Notes: a model not told the origin generated them from the letters alone. A stretch of DNA of 64,000 nucleotides from Bacillota bacterium (GCA_023436115.1 JAEZKQ010000010.1:1-64000); one strand, 5' to 3'; numbered from the stretch's first letter, positions 35,621 to 44,192 are shown. A program made the numbers and translations.

Positions 35621-35650
35621 CCCCGAGAAGCATAGCTTTTTGGGGTGATT
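35621..35650 (+). repeat. Hairpin repeat CCCCGA-AAGC...TTTTTGGGGTGATT, copy 1
   Basis: CCCCGAGAAGC (35621-35631), loop ATA, GCTTTTTGGGG (35635-35645), then TGATT. Nearly the same 30-base unit recurs at 39183-39211. Here it lies just before ylxM and could influence its translation. Confidence 0.6.
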
Positions 35651-35671
35651 TTCTTTTCGGACGGTGCGGTT

Positions 35672-35995
35672 GTGGAGAAGGATTTTGAAACGGTGCTGCT
35701 GCTCGATACGTATGGGCTGCTGCTGACGGAGAAACAGCAGCGTCTTTGCGACATGTATTACAACCAGGATTATTCACTGGCCGAAATTGCGCAGATAGAG
35801 GACTCCACACGGCAGGCCGCACGGGACGGTATCGGTAAAGCGCGGCAAAAGCTGCTATTTTATGAACAGTGCCTCGGCCTTTCCCAAAAGCGCGAAAGAA
35901 CGCTGGATGTGCTGGGCCGTATGCGTGCACTGCTGGAGGATAGGCCGGAAGCTGTGGCATTGATCGACGAGATCACGGATATATGGGAGAAATAG
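35672..35995 (+). CDS. ylxM: YlxM family SRP-associated DNA-binding protein
   Basis: 107 residues from GTG 35672. Sigma-70 region-4-like helix-turn-helix protein of the UPF0122 family, always next to ffh; in some bacteria it binds SRP components. The pattern LLLTEKQQRLCDMYYNQDYS and LAEIAQIEDSTRQAARDGI is typical. GTG 35672 fits the family N-terminus (EKDFETVLLLDTYG aligned to EKTTRMNYLFDFYQ), but its ribosome binding site is weak and an in-frame GTG at 35645 is possible. It is one base before the ffh start. Confidence 0.85.
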   Translation: MEKDFETVLLLDTYGLLLTEKQQRLCDMYYNQDYSLAEIAQIEDSTRQAARDGIGKARQKLLFYEQCLGLSQKRERTLDVLGRMRALLEDRPEAVALIDEITDIWEK

Positions 35996-35996
35996 C

Positions 35997-37316
35997 ATGG
36001 CGTTTGAAGGACTTTCAGAAAAATTACAGCATGTATTCTCGAAGCTGACGAATAGAGGCAAACTGACCGAAGTGGAGGTGAAGGCGGCGCTGCGCGAGGT
36101 GAAGCTCGTGCTGCTCGAAGCCGATGTGAACTTCAAGGTGGTCAAAAGCTTCTTGGCGCGCGTGAATGAACGCGCTATCGGCGAAGAGGTTTTAAAAAGC
36201 CTGACGCCCGGCCAGCAGGTGATCAAAATTGTGCGTGAAGAGCTGGTCAATGAACTGGGTGAAAAGCATGTGGGTGTGAATTTCGCGTCGAACCCGCCCA
36301 CCATCGTGATGATGTGCGGTCTTCAGGGCGCGGGCAAAACCACGATGTGCGGCAAGCTCGCAAAGCTGTGGAAAAAAGAAGGCCGTAATGTGATGCTTGC
36401 GGCATTGGATATTTACCGCCCGGCAGCCATCAGGCAGCTGGAGGTGGTGGCCGAAAAAGCGGGCGCGGCGTTCTTCTCACAGGGCACGCAAGACCCCGTA
36501 AAAACGGCGCAGCAGGCCGTGGCCGAAGCTAAAAAGAAGCTCATCGACGTGCTCATACTCGATACGGCAGGCCGTCTGCATATCGATGAGCAGATGATGG
36601 ATGAAGTCAAGCGCATCGCGGCAGCGGTGAAGCCGCATGAAAAGCTGCTTGTGGTGGATGCCATGACAGGGCAGGACGCGGTGAACGCGGCAGCGGCCTT
36701 CAATGAAAGTCTTGCTCTCGATGGCGTGGTGCTCACCAAGCTGGACGGCGACACACGCGGCGGCGCGGCGATATCCGTTAAGTCTGTGACGGGCAAGCCT
36801 ATCAAGTTCGCGGGCGTGGGCGAAAAGCTCGAAGATGTTGAGGTGTTCCATCCCGACCGTATGGCGGGGCGTATACTGGGCATGGGCGACGTGCTTACGC
36901 TGATCGAAAAGGCTGAGCAAAATTTTGAGATGGACAAAGCGGCTGCTCTGGAAAAGAAGCTTCGCAAAGCCGAATTTACGCTGGAAGACTTTTTGGAGCA
37001 GATGGGGCAGATTAAGAATATGGGTAACCTTGGCGACATGCTTTCGATGCTGCCGGGAGGCAGTAAGCTGGGCAACGTCCAATTGGACGACAAGCAGATG
37101 GCCCGTACCGAAGCGATCATCAAATCGATGACGCCTGAGGAACGGCGCAGGCCAAATATCATCGGCGGCAGCCGCAAAAAACGTATCGCGGCGGGCAGCG
37201 GCACCAAGGTGCAGGATGTAAACCGGCTGCTTACGCAGTTTGAGCAGATGACCAAGATGATGAAGAGTATGTCGGGAAAACGCGGAAGAAAGGGCATGAT
37301 GGGCATGCCGTTCTGA
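35997..37316 (+). CDS. ffh: Signal recognition particle protein Ffh
   Basis: 439 residues. It binds signal peptides and 4.5S/6S-like SRP RNA and docks with FtsY. NG GTPase domain: G1 GLQGAGKT (108-115), [19 protein letters not shown]. The methionine-rich M domain (about 300-439) includes [19 protein letters not shown] and ends GMMGMPF. It is followed by rpsP 25 bp downstream; the ylxM-ffh-rpsP-khpA-rimM-trmD order is standard in Firmicutes. Confidence 0.97.
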   Translation: MAFEGLSEKLQHVFSKLTNRGKLTEVEVKAALREVKLVLLEADVNFKVVKSFLARVNERAIGEEVLKSLTPGQQVIKIVREELVNELGEKHVGVNFASNPPTIVMMCGLQGAGKTTMCGKLAKLWKKEGRNVMLAALDIYRPAAIRQLEVVAEKAGAAFFSQGTQDPVKTAQQAVAEAKKKLIDVLILDTAGRLHIDEQMMDEVKRIAAAVKPHEKLLVVDAMTGQDAVNAAAAFNESLALDGVVLTKLDGDTRGGAAISVKSVTGKPIKFAGVGEKLEDVEVFHPDRMAGRILGMGDVLTLIEKAEQNFEMDKAAALEKKLRKAEFTLEDFLEQMGQIKNMGNLGDMLSMLPGGSKLGNVQLDDKQMARTEAIIKSMTPEERRRPNIIGGSRKKRIAAGSGTKVQDVNRLLTQFEQMTKMMKSMSGKRGRKGMMGMPF

Positions 37317-37341
37317 TAAATTAAATATTTTGGAGGAAATT

Positions 37342-37581
37342 ATGGCTTTAAAAATCAGACTTAAGAGAATCGGTGCAAAAAAAGATCCTTTCTACAGAAT
37401 CGTTGTGGCAGACGCGCGTGCGCCTCGTGACGGACGTTTCGTTGAAGAGATCGGCAACTATGACCCGAAAACAAAAAAGATTGTTGTGGATGGCGACAAA
37501 GCAGCAACATGGATTAAAAACGGTGCACAGCCCACTGAGACAGTGCGCTCGCTCCTGAAAAAAAACGGCGTAATCCAATAG
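37342..37581 (+). CDS. rpsP: 30S ribosomal protein S16
   Basis: 79 residues. Begins [20 protein letters not shown], the S16 signature. ATG 37342 is chosen because TGGAGG precedes it by five to eight bases; an upstream in-frame codon would add four residues not seen in S16. It assembles early into the 30S subunit. Confidence 0.97.
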   Translation: MALKIRLKRIGAKKDPFYRIVVADARAPRDGRFVEEIGNYDPKTKKIVVDGDKAATWIKNGAQPTETVRSLLKKNGVIQ

Positions 37582-37591
37582 GTGAATGAAT

Positions 37592-37828
37592 ATGTTAGAG
37601 CTGGTTAAATACGTAGCCGAGTCGCTGGTTGACAACCCTGAAGAGGTCAAGGTCAAGCAAGTCGAAGGCGAGAAAACCATTGTGCTCGAGCTTTCTGTGG
37701 CGCGCGACGATATGGGCAAGGTGATCGGCAAACAGGGCCGCATTGCCAAGGCCATTCGCAGCGTTGTCAAAGCCGCGTCCTCGCGGTCGCGCAAAAAATA
37801 CGTTGTCGAGATCGTGGAGCATGATTGA
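37592..37828 (+). CDS. khpA: KH-domain RNA-binding protein KhpA
   Basis: 78 residues, one KH domain with the GxxG loop in GKVIGKQGRIAKAIR. KhpA pairs with KhpB (Jag) to bind RNA and affects cell elongation in Firmicutes. ATG 37592 is preferred to 37586 because AGGTGA (37580-37585) would touch the earlier codon. It overlaps rimM by eight bases. Confidence 0.93.
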   Translation: MLELVKYVAESLVDNPEEVKVKQVEGEKTIVLELSVARDDMGKVIGKQGRIAKAIRSVVKAASSRSRKKYVVEIVEHD

Positions 37829-38333
37829 AATTGCACGCATACTAAAGCCGCACGGCATACGCGGAGAGCTGAAAGTGCGGCTTTTTTCCGACAACTATGA
37901 CGCTTTTTGTGAACGCGGTTATGCCTACATAAAAAAAGATGGCGACTATCGACGCACCGATTATACCGCGGTGCGTATTGACGCGCCTTTCGTGTATGTG
38001 CTTTTTGACAAGGTTACCACGCGCAACGACGCTGAACTGCTGGCCGGACAGCCGCTTTTTTTGCGCCGTGACGATCTGGAAGCACCCGATGAGGGCGAGT
38101 ACTATATCATCGACCTTATCGGGCTTAAAATCGTAGACGCGGAAGGAAACGAACTGGGAACGCTGGGTGACGTTCTGCAGCACGGCGCAGCGGACGTTTA
38201 TGCGGTGAAGGGCCCCAAGAGCTTTATGTTTCCGGCATTAAAGCGCGTGATACAAAGCGTGGATATTAAGGCGGGCATCATACGTGTGGATAGCGCGGCG
38301 CTGGCCGAGGTGGCGGTCTATGAAGACCTATAA
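37821..38333 (+). CDS. rimM: Ribosome maturation factor RimM
   Basis: 170 residues. Assembly factor for the 30S head that binds S19. N-terminal domain: IARILKPHGIRGELKVRLFS; the C-terminal PRC-barrel part includes YYIIDLIGLKIVD and ends FPALKRVIQ-VDI-type sequence. The start at 37821 gives the family N-terminus; the longer frame reads through khpA. It overlaps both khpA and trmD. Confidence 0.94.
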   Translation: MIEIARILKPHGIRGELKVRLFSDNYDAFCERGYAYIKKDGDYRRTDYTAVRIDAPFVYVLFDKVTTRNDAELLAGQPLFLRRDDLEAPDEGEYYIIDLIGLKIVDAEGNELGTLGDVLQHGAADVYAVKGPKSFMFPALKRVIQSVDIKAGIIRVDSAALAEVAVYEDL

Positions 38334-39054
38334 TGTGCTCACGCTTTTCCCGGAAATGTTTGAGTCGGTCTGCGGCTGCAGCATATGGGCCCGGGCGATT
38401 ACTGCGGGGCATATTTCGATCAACACGGTCAACATACGCGACTGGGCGAACGATAAACACCGTCGTGCGGACGACTACCCTTTGGGCGGCGGCGTGGGTA
38501 TGGTGTTAAAGCCCGAGCCCGTGGACGCATGCTTTAAGGATGTGCGGCAAGGCTGTGAGCAGCCTGTTCTCAATATCTATATGTCGCCGTGCGGCAAGCC
38601 TTTAAGCCACAAACTCGCGCTGGATATCGCACAATACCAAAGCGTCAACATACTCTGCGGCCATTACGAAGGTGTGGATGCGCGCGCATTGCGGCGTCAT
38701 ATCGACTTGGAAGTCTCCGTGGGGGATTACGTGCTGACAGGGGGAGAACTGGCGGCCATGGTACTCATCGATGCTTGTATCCGTCATGTGGACGGGGTGC
38801 TGGGCAACGGTGAATCCGCTGTGGGAGAATCGTTTTCGGACGCGCTGCTGGAATATCCGCAGTATACGCGCCCGGCGGTCTACGATGGGGAAGCTGTACC
38901 CGATGTGCTGCTGAGCGGCCATCACGCGAATGTGGAGGCGTACAGACGGCGCATGTCATTGCAGGAAACAGCGTTTAAACGTCCCGATCTGTTATCCAAA
39001 GCACGTCTTACAAAAAAGGATATCGACATCATCACAAGCCCTGATGAGGAATGA
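38320..39054 (+). CDS. trmD: tRNA (guanine(37)-N1)-methyltransferase
   Basis: 244 residues, full length. SPOUT-class knotted enzyme using SAM to make m1G37, which prevents frameshifting. Key segments: NVLTLFPEMFES at the start, DDYPLGGGVGMVLKPEP, LCGHYEGVDAR and the knot SVGDYVLTGGELAAM. GAGGTGG precedes the start inside rimM. Unusually rplS, which normally follows, is missing; the next DNA holds hairpins and a dispersed repeat. Confidence 0.96.
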   Translation: MKTYNVLTLFPEMFESVCGCSIWARAITAGHISINTVNIRDWANDKHRRADDYPLGGGVGMVLKPEPVDACFKDVRQGCEQPVLNIYMSPCGKPLSHKLALDIAQYQSVNILCGHYEGVDARALRRHIDLEVSVGDYVLTGGELAAMVLIDACIRHVDGVLGNGESAVGESFSDALLEYPQYTRPAVYDGEAVPDVLLSGHHANVEAYRRRMSLQETAFKRPDLLSKARLTKKDIDIITSPDEE

Positions 39055-39090
39055 CCCGTTTTTGCGGGTCCCTCTTGTCTGAATACCTTC

Positions 39091-39231
39091 GGTTTTCCGC
39101 CAGCTTTCCGGTTTTGCTCGCTCCGCTGGTTCGAGTAAGTTCGAGCGCAAAACCGCAAGGTGTGGGCTTCGCGGGAAGGGGCCCCCGAAAGCGATAGTTT
39201 TTGGGGTGATTCATAGCCCGTTATGCCCGCG
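39091..39231 (+). repeat. Dispersed palindromic intergenic repeat, copy 1 (composite)
   Basis: Shares TTTTCCGCCAG, CCGGTTTTG, TCGCT and a 20-base block, GCAAAACCGCAAGGTGTGGG (39137-39156), with 62252-62361. GGTTTTGCTCG can pair with CGAGCGCAAAACC. A second hairpin repeat (39183-39211), also found at 35621, follows directly, and CGCGGG/CCCGCG arms enclose that part. No ORF or mobile-element gene is present. This explains most of the 300-base gap after trmD. Confidence 0.7.
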
Positions 39232-39263
39232 AATCATATTTAAATATTTTTCAACACTCTCTA

Positions 39264-39287
39264 AACTCGTTTACCGGGTTCTTTTTT
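39264..39287 (+). terminator. Terminator-like hairpin before the DUF362 gene
   Basis: AACTCG-TTTAC-CGGGTT (six pairs, one wobble), C, then six T. Confidence 0.55.
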
Positions 39288-39354
39288 ATTTTAAACAGCT
39301 TTTCACTACGTTGCTGATGTGATACGATGGCGATGGAAAAGGATGGATAAGAGT

Positions 39355-40509
39355 ATGGTAAACAGCAAAGTCGCAGTGATGCAGTGTGAATCGTATGAGA
39401 CCGGAGAGCTGATGCAAAAGGTCAACGCGGGCGTGGGCGAGCTTGGAGGCTGGGACCAATGGCTCAAGCCGGGAATGAGCGTATTGCTCAAAGTCAATCT
39501 GATCGGGCCGTTGTCGTCTGAGACAGCCGCCGTGACCCATTGCGAGTTTGTTCGTGCCGTGGCGCGCATCGTCAAACAATACGGGTGTCAGGTGTGGATC
39601 GGAGACAGCTCGGGCGGCGCGATAGGCGGCAAAGCGCAGACCGGAAAAGGGTTCACCGTCTCCGGTATTGCCCGGGTAGCGGATGAGGAAGGCGCGGTGA
39701 TCAAAAACTTTGATAAGGAAGGCGTCGTTGAAGTGACGGTATCCGGCGGTGAAAAGATGTATCTTGCCAAGCCTATGTTCGATGCCGATTTCGTCATTAA
39801 CCTCCCGAAGCTCAAAACACACATGGCCGCAACATATACGGGCGCGGTCAAAAATCTGTTCGGCTGTGTGCCGGGCCTTAAAAAGGCGCAATATCATAAG
39901 TATGCGTCGACCACGCAGGCTTTCGGGCAGGTGATATGTGACATCAACAAGGCACTGCGAGTCGATTTAAATATCATGGACGGCATACTGGCGATGGATA
40001 AGCAGGGCCCCATAACGGGAGGCATCTATCCCGCCCATAAAATACTCGTCAGCACAGATTCGCTTGCGCTGGACACAGTTGCGGCGGGTATGATCGGCTT
40101 AAGCACTCAGAAGCTTCCTATCTTCTCGGCGGCGATAGAACACAATATTGGGCAGTGGCGGCCGGAGAATATCGAGGTCTGCGGCGATTTTGAGACGGCA
40201 CCCAAGCTTGCCGACTTTCGAATACCCAAAGTTATGGGACAGGGCGCAAAGAAAAGCGGTATTCTTGGGAAACTCATTGATTTTCTAAAAACGAGGCCGC
40301 AGATGGATATGGCAAAATGCAAACAGTGCAACGTCTGTGTGCAAAGCTGCCCCGTGCAGGCCATCGATAAGCAGACAAAACTTATTGACTATGAAAAATG
40401 CATTGAATGCATGTGCTGTCATGAAATGTGCATATACAAGGCGGTCAAACTGGTCAACGTGAACCCCATGCTGCGATTCTTCTCCCGGTTTAAACGGCAG
40501 GAAGAATGA
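39355..40509 (+). CDS. DUF362 and 4Fe-4S ferredoxin domain protein
   Basis: 384 residues. The DUF362 domain (about 1-290) has PGMSVLLKVNLIGP and LPKLKTHMAATYTGAVKNLFG, a motif set seen in many anaerobe iron-sulfur proteins. The C-terminus carries two [4Fe-4S] motifs, CKQCNVCVQSCP and CIECMCCHEMC. Function is unknown; an electron-transfer or cofactor role is likely. ATG 39355 follows AAGGA by 11 bases; earlier ATGs at 39319 and 39343 are less well placed. It is flanked by terminators, so probably a single-gene unit. Confidence 0.82.
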   Translation: MVNSKVAVMQCESYETGELMQKVNAGVGELGGWDQWLKPGMSVLLKVNLIGPLSSETAAVTHCEFVRAVARIVKQYGCQVWIGDSSGGAIGGKAQTGKGFTVSGIARVADEEGAVIKNFDKEGVVEVTVSGGEKMYLAKPMFDADFVINLPKLKTHMAATYTGAVKNLFGCVPGLKKAQYHKYASTTQAFGQVICDINKALRVDLNIMDGILAMDKQGPITGGIYPAHKILVSTDSLALDTVAAGMIGLSTQKLPIFSAAIEHNIGQWRPENIEVCGDFETAPKLADFRIPKVMGQGAKKSGILGKLIDFLKTRPQMDMAKCKQCNVCVQSCPVQAIDKQTKLIDYEKCIECMCCHEMCIYKAVKLVNVNPMLRFFSRFKRQEE

Positions 40510-40527
40510 TTGAATGACGGCTGATAT

Positions 40528-40555
40528 AAGAGCAAATATTCTGTGCTCTTTTTTT
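40528..40555 (+). terminator. Intrinsic terminator after the DUF362 gene
   Basis: AAGAGCA (40528-40534) and TGCTCTT (40544-40550) followed by T to 40555. Confidence 0.8.
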
Positions 40556-40611
40556 ACATCGACTTTATAAATTTATAACTACTATTATTAACCTAAAAAG
40601 TTTACATGTTT

Positions 40612-41037
40612 TTACGAAAAATCAGTTACTTTATAACTAAATCTTGCTATTGTTTCACTTGGTTGCTTAATCATACAATCAAATTCTTGGCTGTCACTAG
40701 GTTCCAACCCCTCAGATGATACTGCATACGTCCAATCTGAAGTCAGTACATCATCGTTTTCATCCAGTAGGCTTAGCTTAACTTTGACATACTCATAGGT
40801 GTGGTATGAGCTATTGTTGGTGACTTTAAAGTTGAATACAATATAATCGCCCATTGTTTCATGCCCAAGAGATTCAAGTTTAAGTTTATCCCACAGGTTT
40901 TCTTTCGGCATTGCCGATACTGTTGTTGTTGCCGTTTCGGATGGTGAAGGTGATCTGCTAGGCAAAACATACCGATGATCACAAGCAGCCAGCATAAAAG
41001 TGATAAAAACAAGCACTAATATAATTAATTTTTTCAT
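40612..41037 (-). CDS. Lipoprotein with FxLYD-like beta domain
   Basis: 141 residues. Signal MKKLIILVLVFITFMLAAC ends in a lipobox (MLAAC), so Cys19 should be lipidated. A short Ser/Pro/Thr linker (LPSRSPSPSETATT) leads to a beta-rich domain, with VFNFKVTNNSSYHTYEYVKV resembling FxLYD domains of Firmicute surface proteins. The start at 41037 follows GAGGG on the minus strand. It lies in an AT-rich pocket and is convergent with the DUF362 gene. Specific function unknown. Confidence 0.7.
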   Translation of the reverse strand: MKKLIILVLVFITFMLAACDHRYVLPSRSPSPSETATTTVSAMPKENLWDKLKLESLGHETMGDYIVFNFKVTNNSSYHTYEYVKVKLSLLDENDDVLTSDWTYAVSSEGLEPSDSQEFDCMIKQPSETIARFSYKVTDFS

Positions 41038-41203
41038 ATTGCTACCCTCGCGAATATTTGTATATTTTAGCATATAGCATAATATACGTCAAATATGGGG
41101 ATAAAGAGATTCAAATTAATTGTAAACTTCTTTTTTTAGCTTACTGTGACACCATACTTCCACATATATTTAAGAGTCATTTAATTTTTTCGCAAACGGA
41201 TGT

Positions 41204-42757
41204 ATGTGGATGAAAAAAAGGTTTCTTAAAAATACGCTTGTTCTCACGCTGACATATCAGATTCTGCGCGTTATCGGCATTTATTTTATTGCGTTTCTGT
41301 CCGGTAAGATCGGCACCGAAGGCGTTGGTCTTTATCAGTTGATATTGTCCGTTTATGTGCTGGCGGCGACGTTTGCTTCGTCGGGGCTTGGCATCGCGGT
41401 ATCACGGCTGACAGCAGAGTCGATAGGCAAGAGCCGCCATCAGACCACATCCAACGTGCTGCGCCGAGCCATTGTGATCGGTCTTTGCTTAAGCGCCGTT
41501 TTCGGGGCTGTTTTATATGTGTTCGCGGATTTTATAGGCCTTACGTTTTTAGGTGATCCAAGGTCGATATTGTCTATACGCATGCTCGCGCCGGGGCTGC
41601 CCTTTATGGCGGTATCGTCCAGTCTGCAAGGGTACTTTTATGGGCTTCGGAAGGTCATCAAGCCCGCCACACAGATGATATTCGAGCAGATCGTACGGCT
41701 GCTTGTCATCATGATGGTGATCAACGCTTTTGTTCCGCTGGGACTGGAATACGCGTGCTTTGCCATTATACTGTCCAGTATGATATCCGAGGCGCTATCG
41801 TGCGCTTACGCTTTTATTCTCTACATTCATGAGAAGCGGCAGCAGCACATGGCGGTTGCGAAAGAACCGGGGGTCACAAAAAAGATACTCAAAATATCCG
41901 TGCCCATTGCCATCAGCGCCTATATCAGAACGATTTTAAGAACCGCCGAAAACATGCTGATTCCACTGGGGCTTAAGAAGAACGGCGCTTCCCACAAAGA
42001 CGCGCTCTCGCAGTTTGGCATGATCGGTATGGTGATGCCCATACTGTTTTTCCCTTCGGGCTTATGGACGGCTGTGGGAACGCTGCTTGTTCCCGAACTC
42101 AGCGAGGCCAGCGCGCTGAATAACTCGCAACGTGTGAAATCCATATTTGCAGCTGTGTTTCAGATGTCTGTGATGCTCTCAGTTTTGTTCTGCGGCATCT
42201 TCATAGCCTTTGCGAAAGATTTCGGGGTGCTTATATACCAAAACGCCGAAATAGGCAGGCTGCTGCTATGGCTTGCGCCGCTTGTGCCGCTGATATACTT
42301 GGATTTCGTGGTGGATTCCATGCTCAGCGGCCTTGACCAGCAGCTTGCGACGCTGAAAATCAATATTCTGGACTCGGCGCTGCGGGTCGTATTGATATTC
42401 ACCCTGGTTCCGCGATTTGGATTAGTAGCGTTTATTGTGATTATGTATATAAGCGCGGTGCTCAACGGTACGCTGAGCATACGGCGGCTGCTCAAGGCCA
42501 GCCATACGGGAATCCGCTATGTCGATTGGATCATCAAACCGCTGATGTGTATCGCGGCCTCCGCATTAATCGTGCGGCTGCTGTTTTATCTGCTGCCTTT
42601 TGGCGCGGTGATGACGGCTGCCAACTTAACGCTCAAGATACTGCTGCTATGTATCATCTATACCGCATTGCTTTTTATCACGCAATGCCTGAAAAAGACG
42701 AATATCGTATGGCTCAAGAAGCTTATTTCGCGCCGCAGGGATATCGTTAACCGTTAA
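41204..42757 (+). CDS. SpoVB-like MOP superfamily flippase
   Basis: 517 residues, about 14 hydrophobic helices, in the polysaccharide/lipid II flippase group that includes SpoVB and MurJ-like proteins. It starts KKRFLKNTLVLTLTYQILRV and has SGKIGTEGVGLYQLILSVYV, the usual second-helix region. SpoVB acts in spore cortex synthesis, but several paralogues occur in Clostridia, so the exact role is uncertain. No good Shine-Dalgarno precedes ATG 41204; the in-frame ATG at 41210 is an alternative. Confidence 0.82.
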   Translation: MWMKKRFLKNTLVLTLTYQILRVIGIYFIAFLSGKIGTEGVGLYQLILSVYVLAATFASSGLGIAVSRLTAESIGKSRHQTTSNVLRRAIVIGLCLSAVFGAVLYVFADFIGLTFLGDPRSILSIRMLAPGLPFMAVSSSLQGYFYGLRKVIKPATQMIFEQIVRLLVIMMVINAFVPLGLEYACFAIILSSMISEALSCAYAFILYIHEKRQQHMAVAKEPGVTKKILKISVPIAISAYIRTILRTAENMLIPLGLKKNGASHKDALSQFGMIGMVMPILFFPSGLWTAVGTLLVPELSEASALNNSQRVKSIFAAVFQMSVMLSVLFCGIFIAFAKDFGVLIYQNAEIGRLLLWLAPLVPLIYLDFVVDSMLSGLDQQLATLKINILDSALRVVLIFTLVPRFGLVAFIVIMYISAVLNGTLSIRRLLKASHTGIRYVDWIIKPLMCIAASALIVRLLFYLLPFGAVMTAANLTLKILLLCIIYTALLFITQCLKKTNIVWLKKLISRRRDIVNR

Positions 42758-42863
42758 TAGATGTTGATTAACAGGGTACTTAATGATACATGAAATAGAA
42801 ATTAAACCAATACGGGGGAATTATTCAAAAATCCATAAGTAAATTGTGATAGGAGATTTTCAT

Positions 42864-43019
42864 ATGCCTCAAGTAGACAGTTTTATGAGCATTTTTTCGT
42901 CGGTCTTTGGATTGGTATCGTCAATCATATTCTTAGGTGCAATGGTCCTCGTCATTGTCACCTGCTTTAAGGTCATCGGTTATGTGAACATGAAGAAAGG
43001 GCAAAAGATGTTGAAATAA
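42864..43019 (+). CDS. Single-pass small membrane protein, unknown (51 aa)
   Basis: 51 codons with AGGAG about ten bases before the ATG. Residues 10-34 (IFSSVFGLVSSIIFLGAM and on) form one hydrophobic helix, followed by a basic tail (NMKKGQKMLK), so the C-terminus probably faces the cytoplasm. I do not recognise it. It lies in an AT-rich pocket just before an interrupted gene and may belong with it. Small one-helix proteins can be toxins, regulators of transporters or sporulation factors; nothing here decides between them. Confidence 0.5.
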   Translation: MPQVDSFMSIFSSVFGLVSSIIFLGAMVLVIVTCFKVIGYVNMKKGQKMLK

Positions 43020-43070
43020 CCTTAAGAATTTCCCGAATCATGATGTTAATTGGTGGGCGGAAGAACAACT

Positions 43071-43400
43071 ATGGGGGAATATTCAGAAAATTACATTAAA
43101 GATAAGAAATCTTTCGACACTGGAGAAAAGTTATGTTCAGATGACACAAAACTTGTAATGGGGATTGATGAATATTATCCATTATCAAAAGATGAAGAGG
43201 TTTTGCTTTTTGCTGGTGATACCAGTGGCTTTTTAAAGGATTTCTCTGAACCATTATATGATATTATCGGTGGATATGATGGAAAACTTCTATTGTAGAA
43301 GGATGGCTCATATGCAAAACCGAAACCGTCTGATTCAGACAAACATGAATTTGATGGGACACTAAAAATTACCTCGGATGAATTAAAAAAACTAAAGTAA
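43071..43400 (+). pseudogene. Small gene interrupted by an in-frame TAG
   Basis: ATG 43071 follows a GTG-rich region; the frame encodes an acidic protein (GEYSENYIKDKKSFDTGEK) until TAG at 43296-43298. The same frame then continues without another stop for 33 codons (KDGSYAKPKPSDSDKHEFDG...) to TAA 43398-43400. The downstream part has the same lysine-rich style, so the TAG looks like a one-base change, for instance from AAG or GAG. It could be a decaying gene, a true 75-residue protein, or a sequencing error. I do not recognise the family. Confidence 0.5.
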
Positions 43401-43432
43401 TTTCATAGGGAGTATAAGATCCCTAAATCAGT

Positions 43433-43470
43433 AAGACGGATAAAGAATAGTATTCGACCGTCTTATTTGA
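43433..43470 (+). terminator. Possible terminator after the interrupted gene
   Basis: AAGACGG (43433-43439) pairs with CCGTCTT (43458-43464) across an 18-base loop, then ATTTGATTATT. The T-run is poor. Confidence 0.4.
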
Positions 43471-43642
43471 TTATTATTTATATGATATGTTTACTTCGTC
43501 TTATCGGTGTGTTTATTAAACGGCCCAAATGTCACAGCATGCTGGGGGTTATTTTCGTATCAAATGCCTATCATTCTTCTAAAATCATTTTTGTGCTATC
43601 ATGCAAAAGAGACATGTAAATAGTATGTCTATGTGGGGTATT

Positions 43643-44095
43643 ATGAAGAATCGAATCGTGAAAGTCTCTTCTGTTTTTCATGCCGATATTAATGAGTTCT
43701 GGGATAAGCTCCAGCGGCTGGACACTTTGCAGTTTATCGCTGCGCCTTTTGCCGCGTTTGAGCTGCATGAAAAAACACAGGTTAAATGGCGGGAAGGGGA
43801 GACATTTGCGTTTCGGTTAAAGCTTTTTGGGCTTTTTTCACTGGGTACGCATACAATTCGCGTGGTGCAGTTTGACAAGATGACTTACACGGTTTACACA
43901 ATAGAAAGCAACAAAAGCGTGCCCGTTTGGAATCATCGCATCGTACTGCGTAAAATGGATGAGAACACCCTGCACTACACAGACGAAGTGGAATTGCAGG
44001 CGGGCTGGAAAAGCATATTGGTTTATTGGTGGAGCTGCACGTTTTACAGGCACAGGCAAAAAAAGTGGCGCAAGCTGCTGGAGCAAGACGTATAA
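43643..44095 (+). CDS. SRPBCC (START-like) family protein
   Basis: 150 residues. Pattern of a helix-grip fold: an N-terminal strand (NRIVKVSSVFHADINEFWDKL), a central beta sheet and a long C-terminal helix with basic residues (YRHRQKKWRKLLEQ). Such proteins bind hydrophobic ligands or act as cyclases or AHSA1-like cofactors. The start at 43643 is chosen for GTGGGG upstream and the family-like beginning. A terminator follows within 45 bp, and deoB comes next with its own promoter, so it stands alone. Confidence 0.6.
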   Translation: MKNRIVKVSSVFHADINEFWDKLQRLDTLQFIAAPFAAFELHEKTQVKWREGETFAFRLKLFGLFSLGTHTIRVVQFDKMTYTVYTIESNKSVPVWNHRIVLRKMDENTLHYTDEVELQAGWKSILVYWWSCTFYRHRQKKWRKLLEQDV

Positions 44096-44137
44096 TGGCT
44101 GATCGTCATTTGCTTTTATGTGATTGCTTAATGAAGC

Positions 44138-44160
44138 CGCCGTTTGCACGGCGTTTTTTT
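44138..44160 (+). terminator. Intrinsic terminator after the SRPBCC gene
   Basis: CGCCG-TTTGCA-CGGCG with seven T (44154-44160). Confidence 0.85.
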
Positions 44161-44170
44161 GTGCTATAAT
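44143..44170 (+). promoter_or_regulatory. Candidate deoB promoter overlapping the terminator
   Basis: TATAAT (44165-44170) lies 23 bases before the deoB start. The best -35-like hexamer, TTTGCA (44143-44148), is the terminator loop, with a 16-bp spacer. One element may thus both end one transcript and start the next. Confidence 0.5.
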
Positions 44171-44192
44171 AAGGCAGAAAAGAGGAGGCGCT

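Noticed and set aside
36413..37306. 297-codon minus-strand ORF opposite ffh
   Set aside because: Complete overlap with ffh; Ser/Pro-rich shadow product without domains or ribosome binding site.
43296..43298. Pyrrolysine or other TAG readthrough
   Set aside because: No PYLIS-like structure or Pyl genes seen, and ordinary genes in the window stop at TAG.
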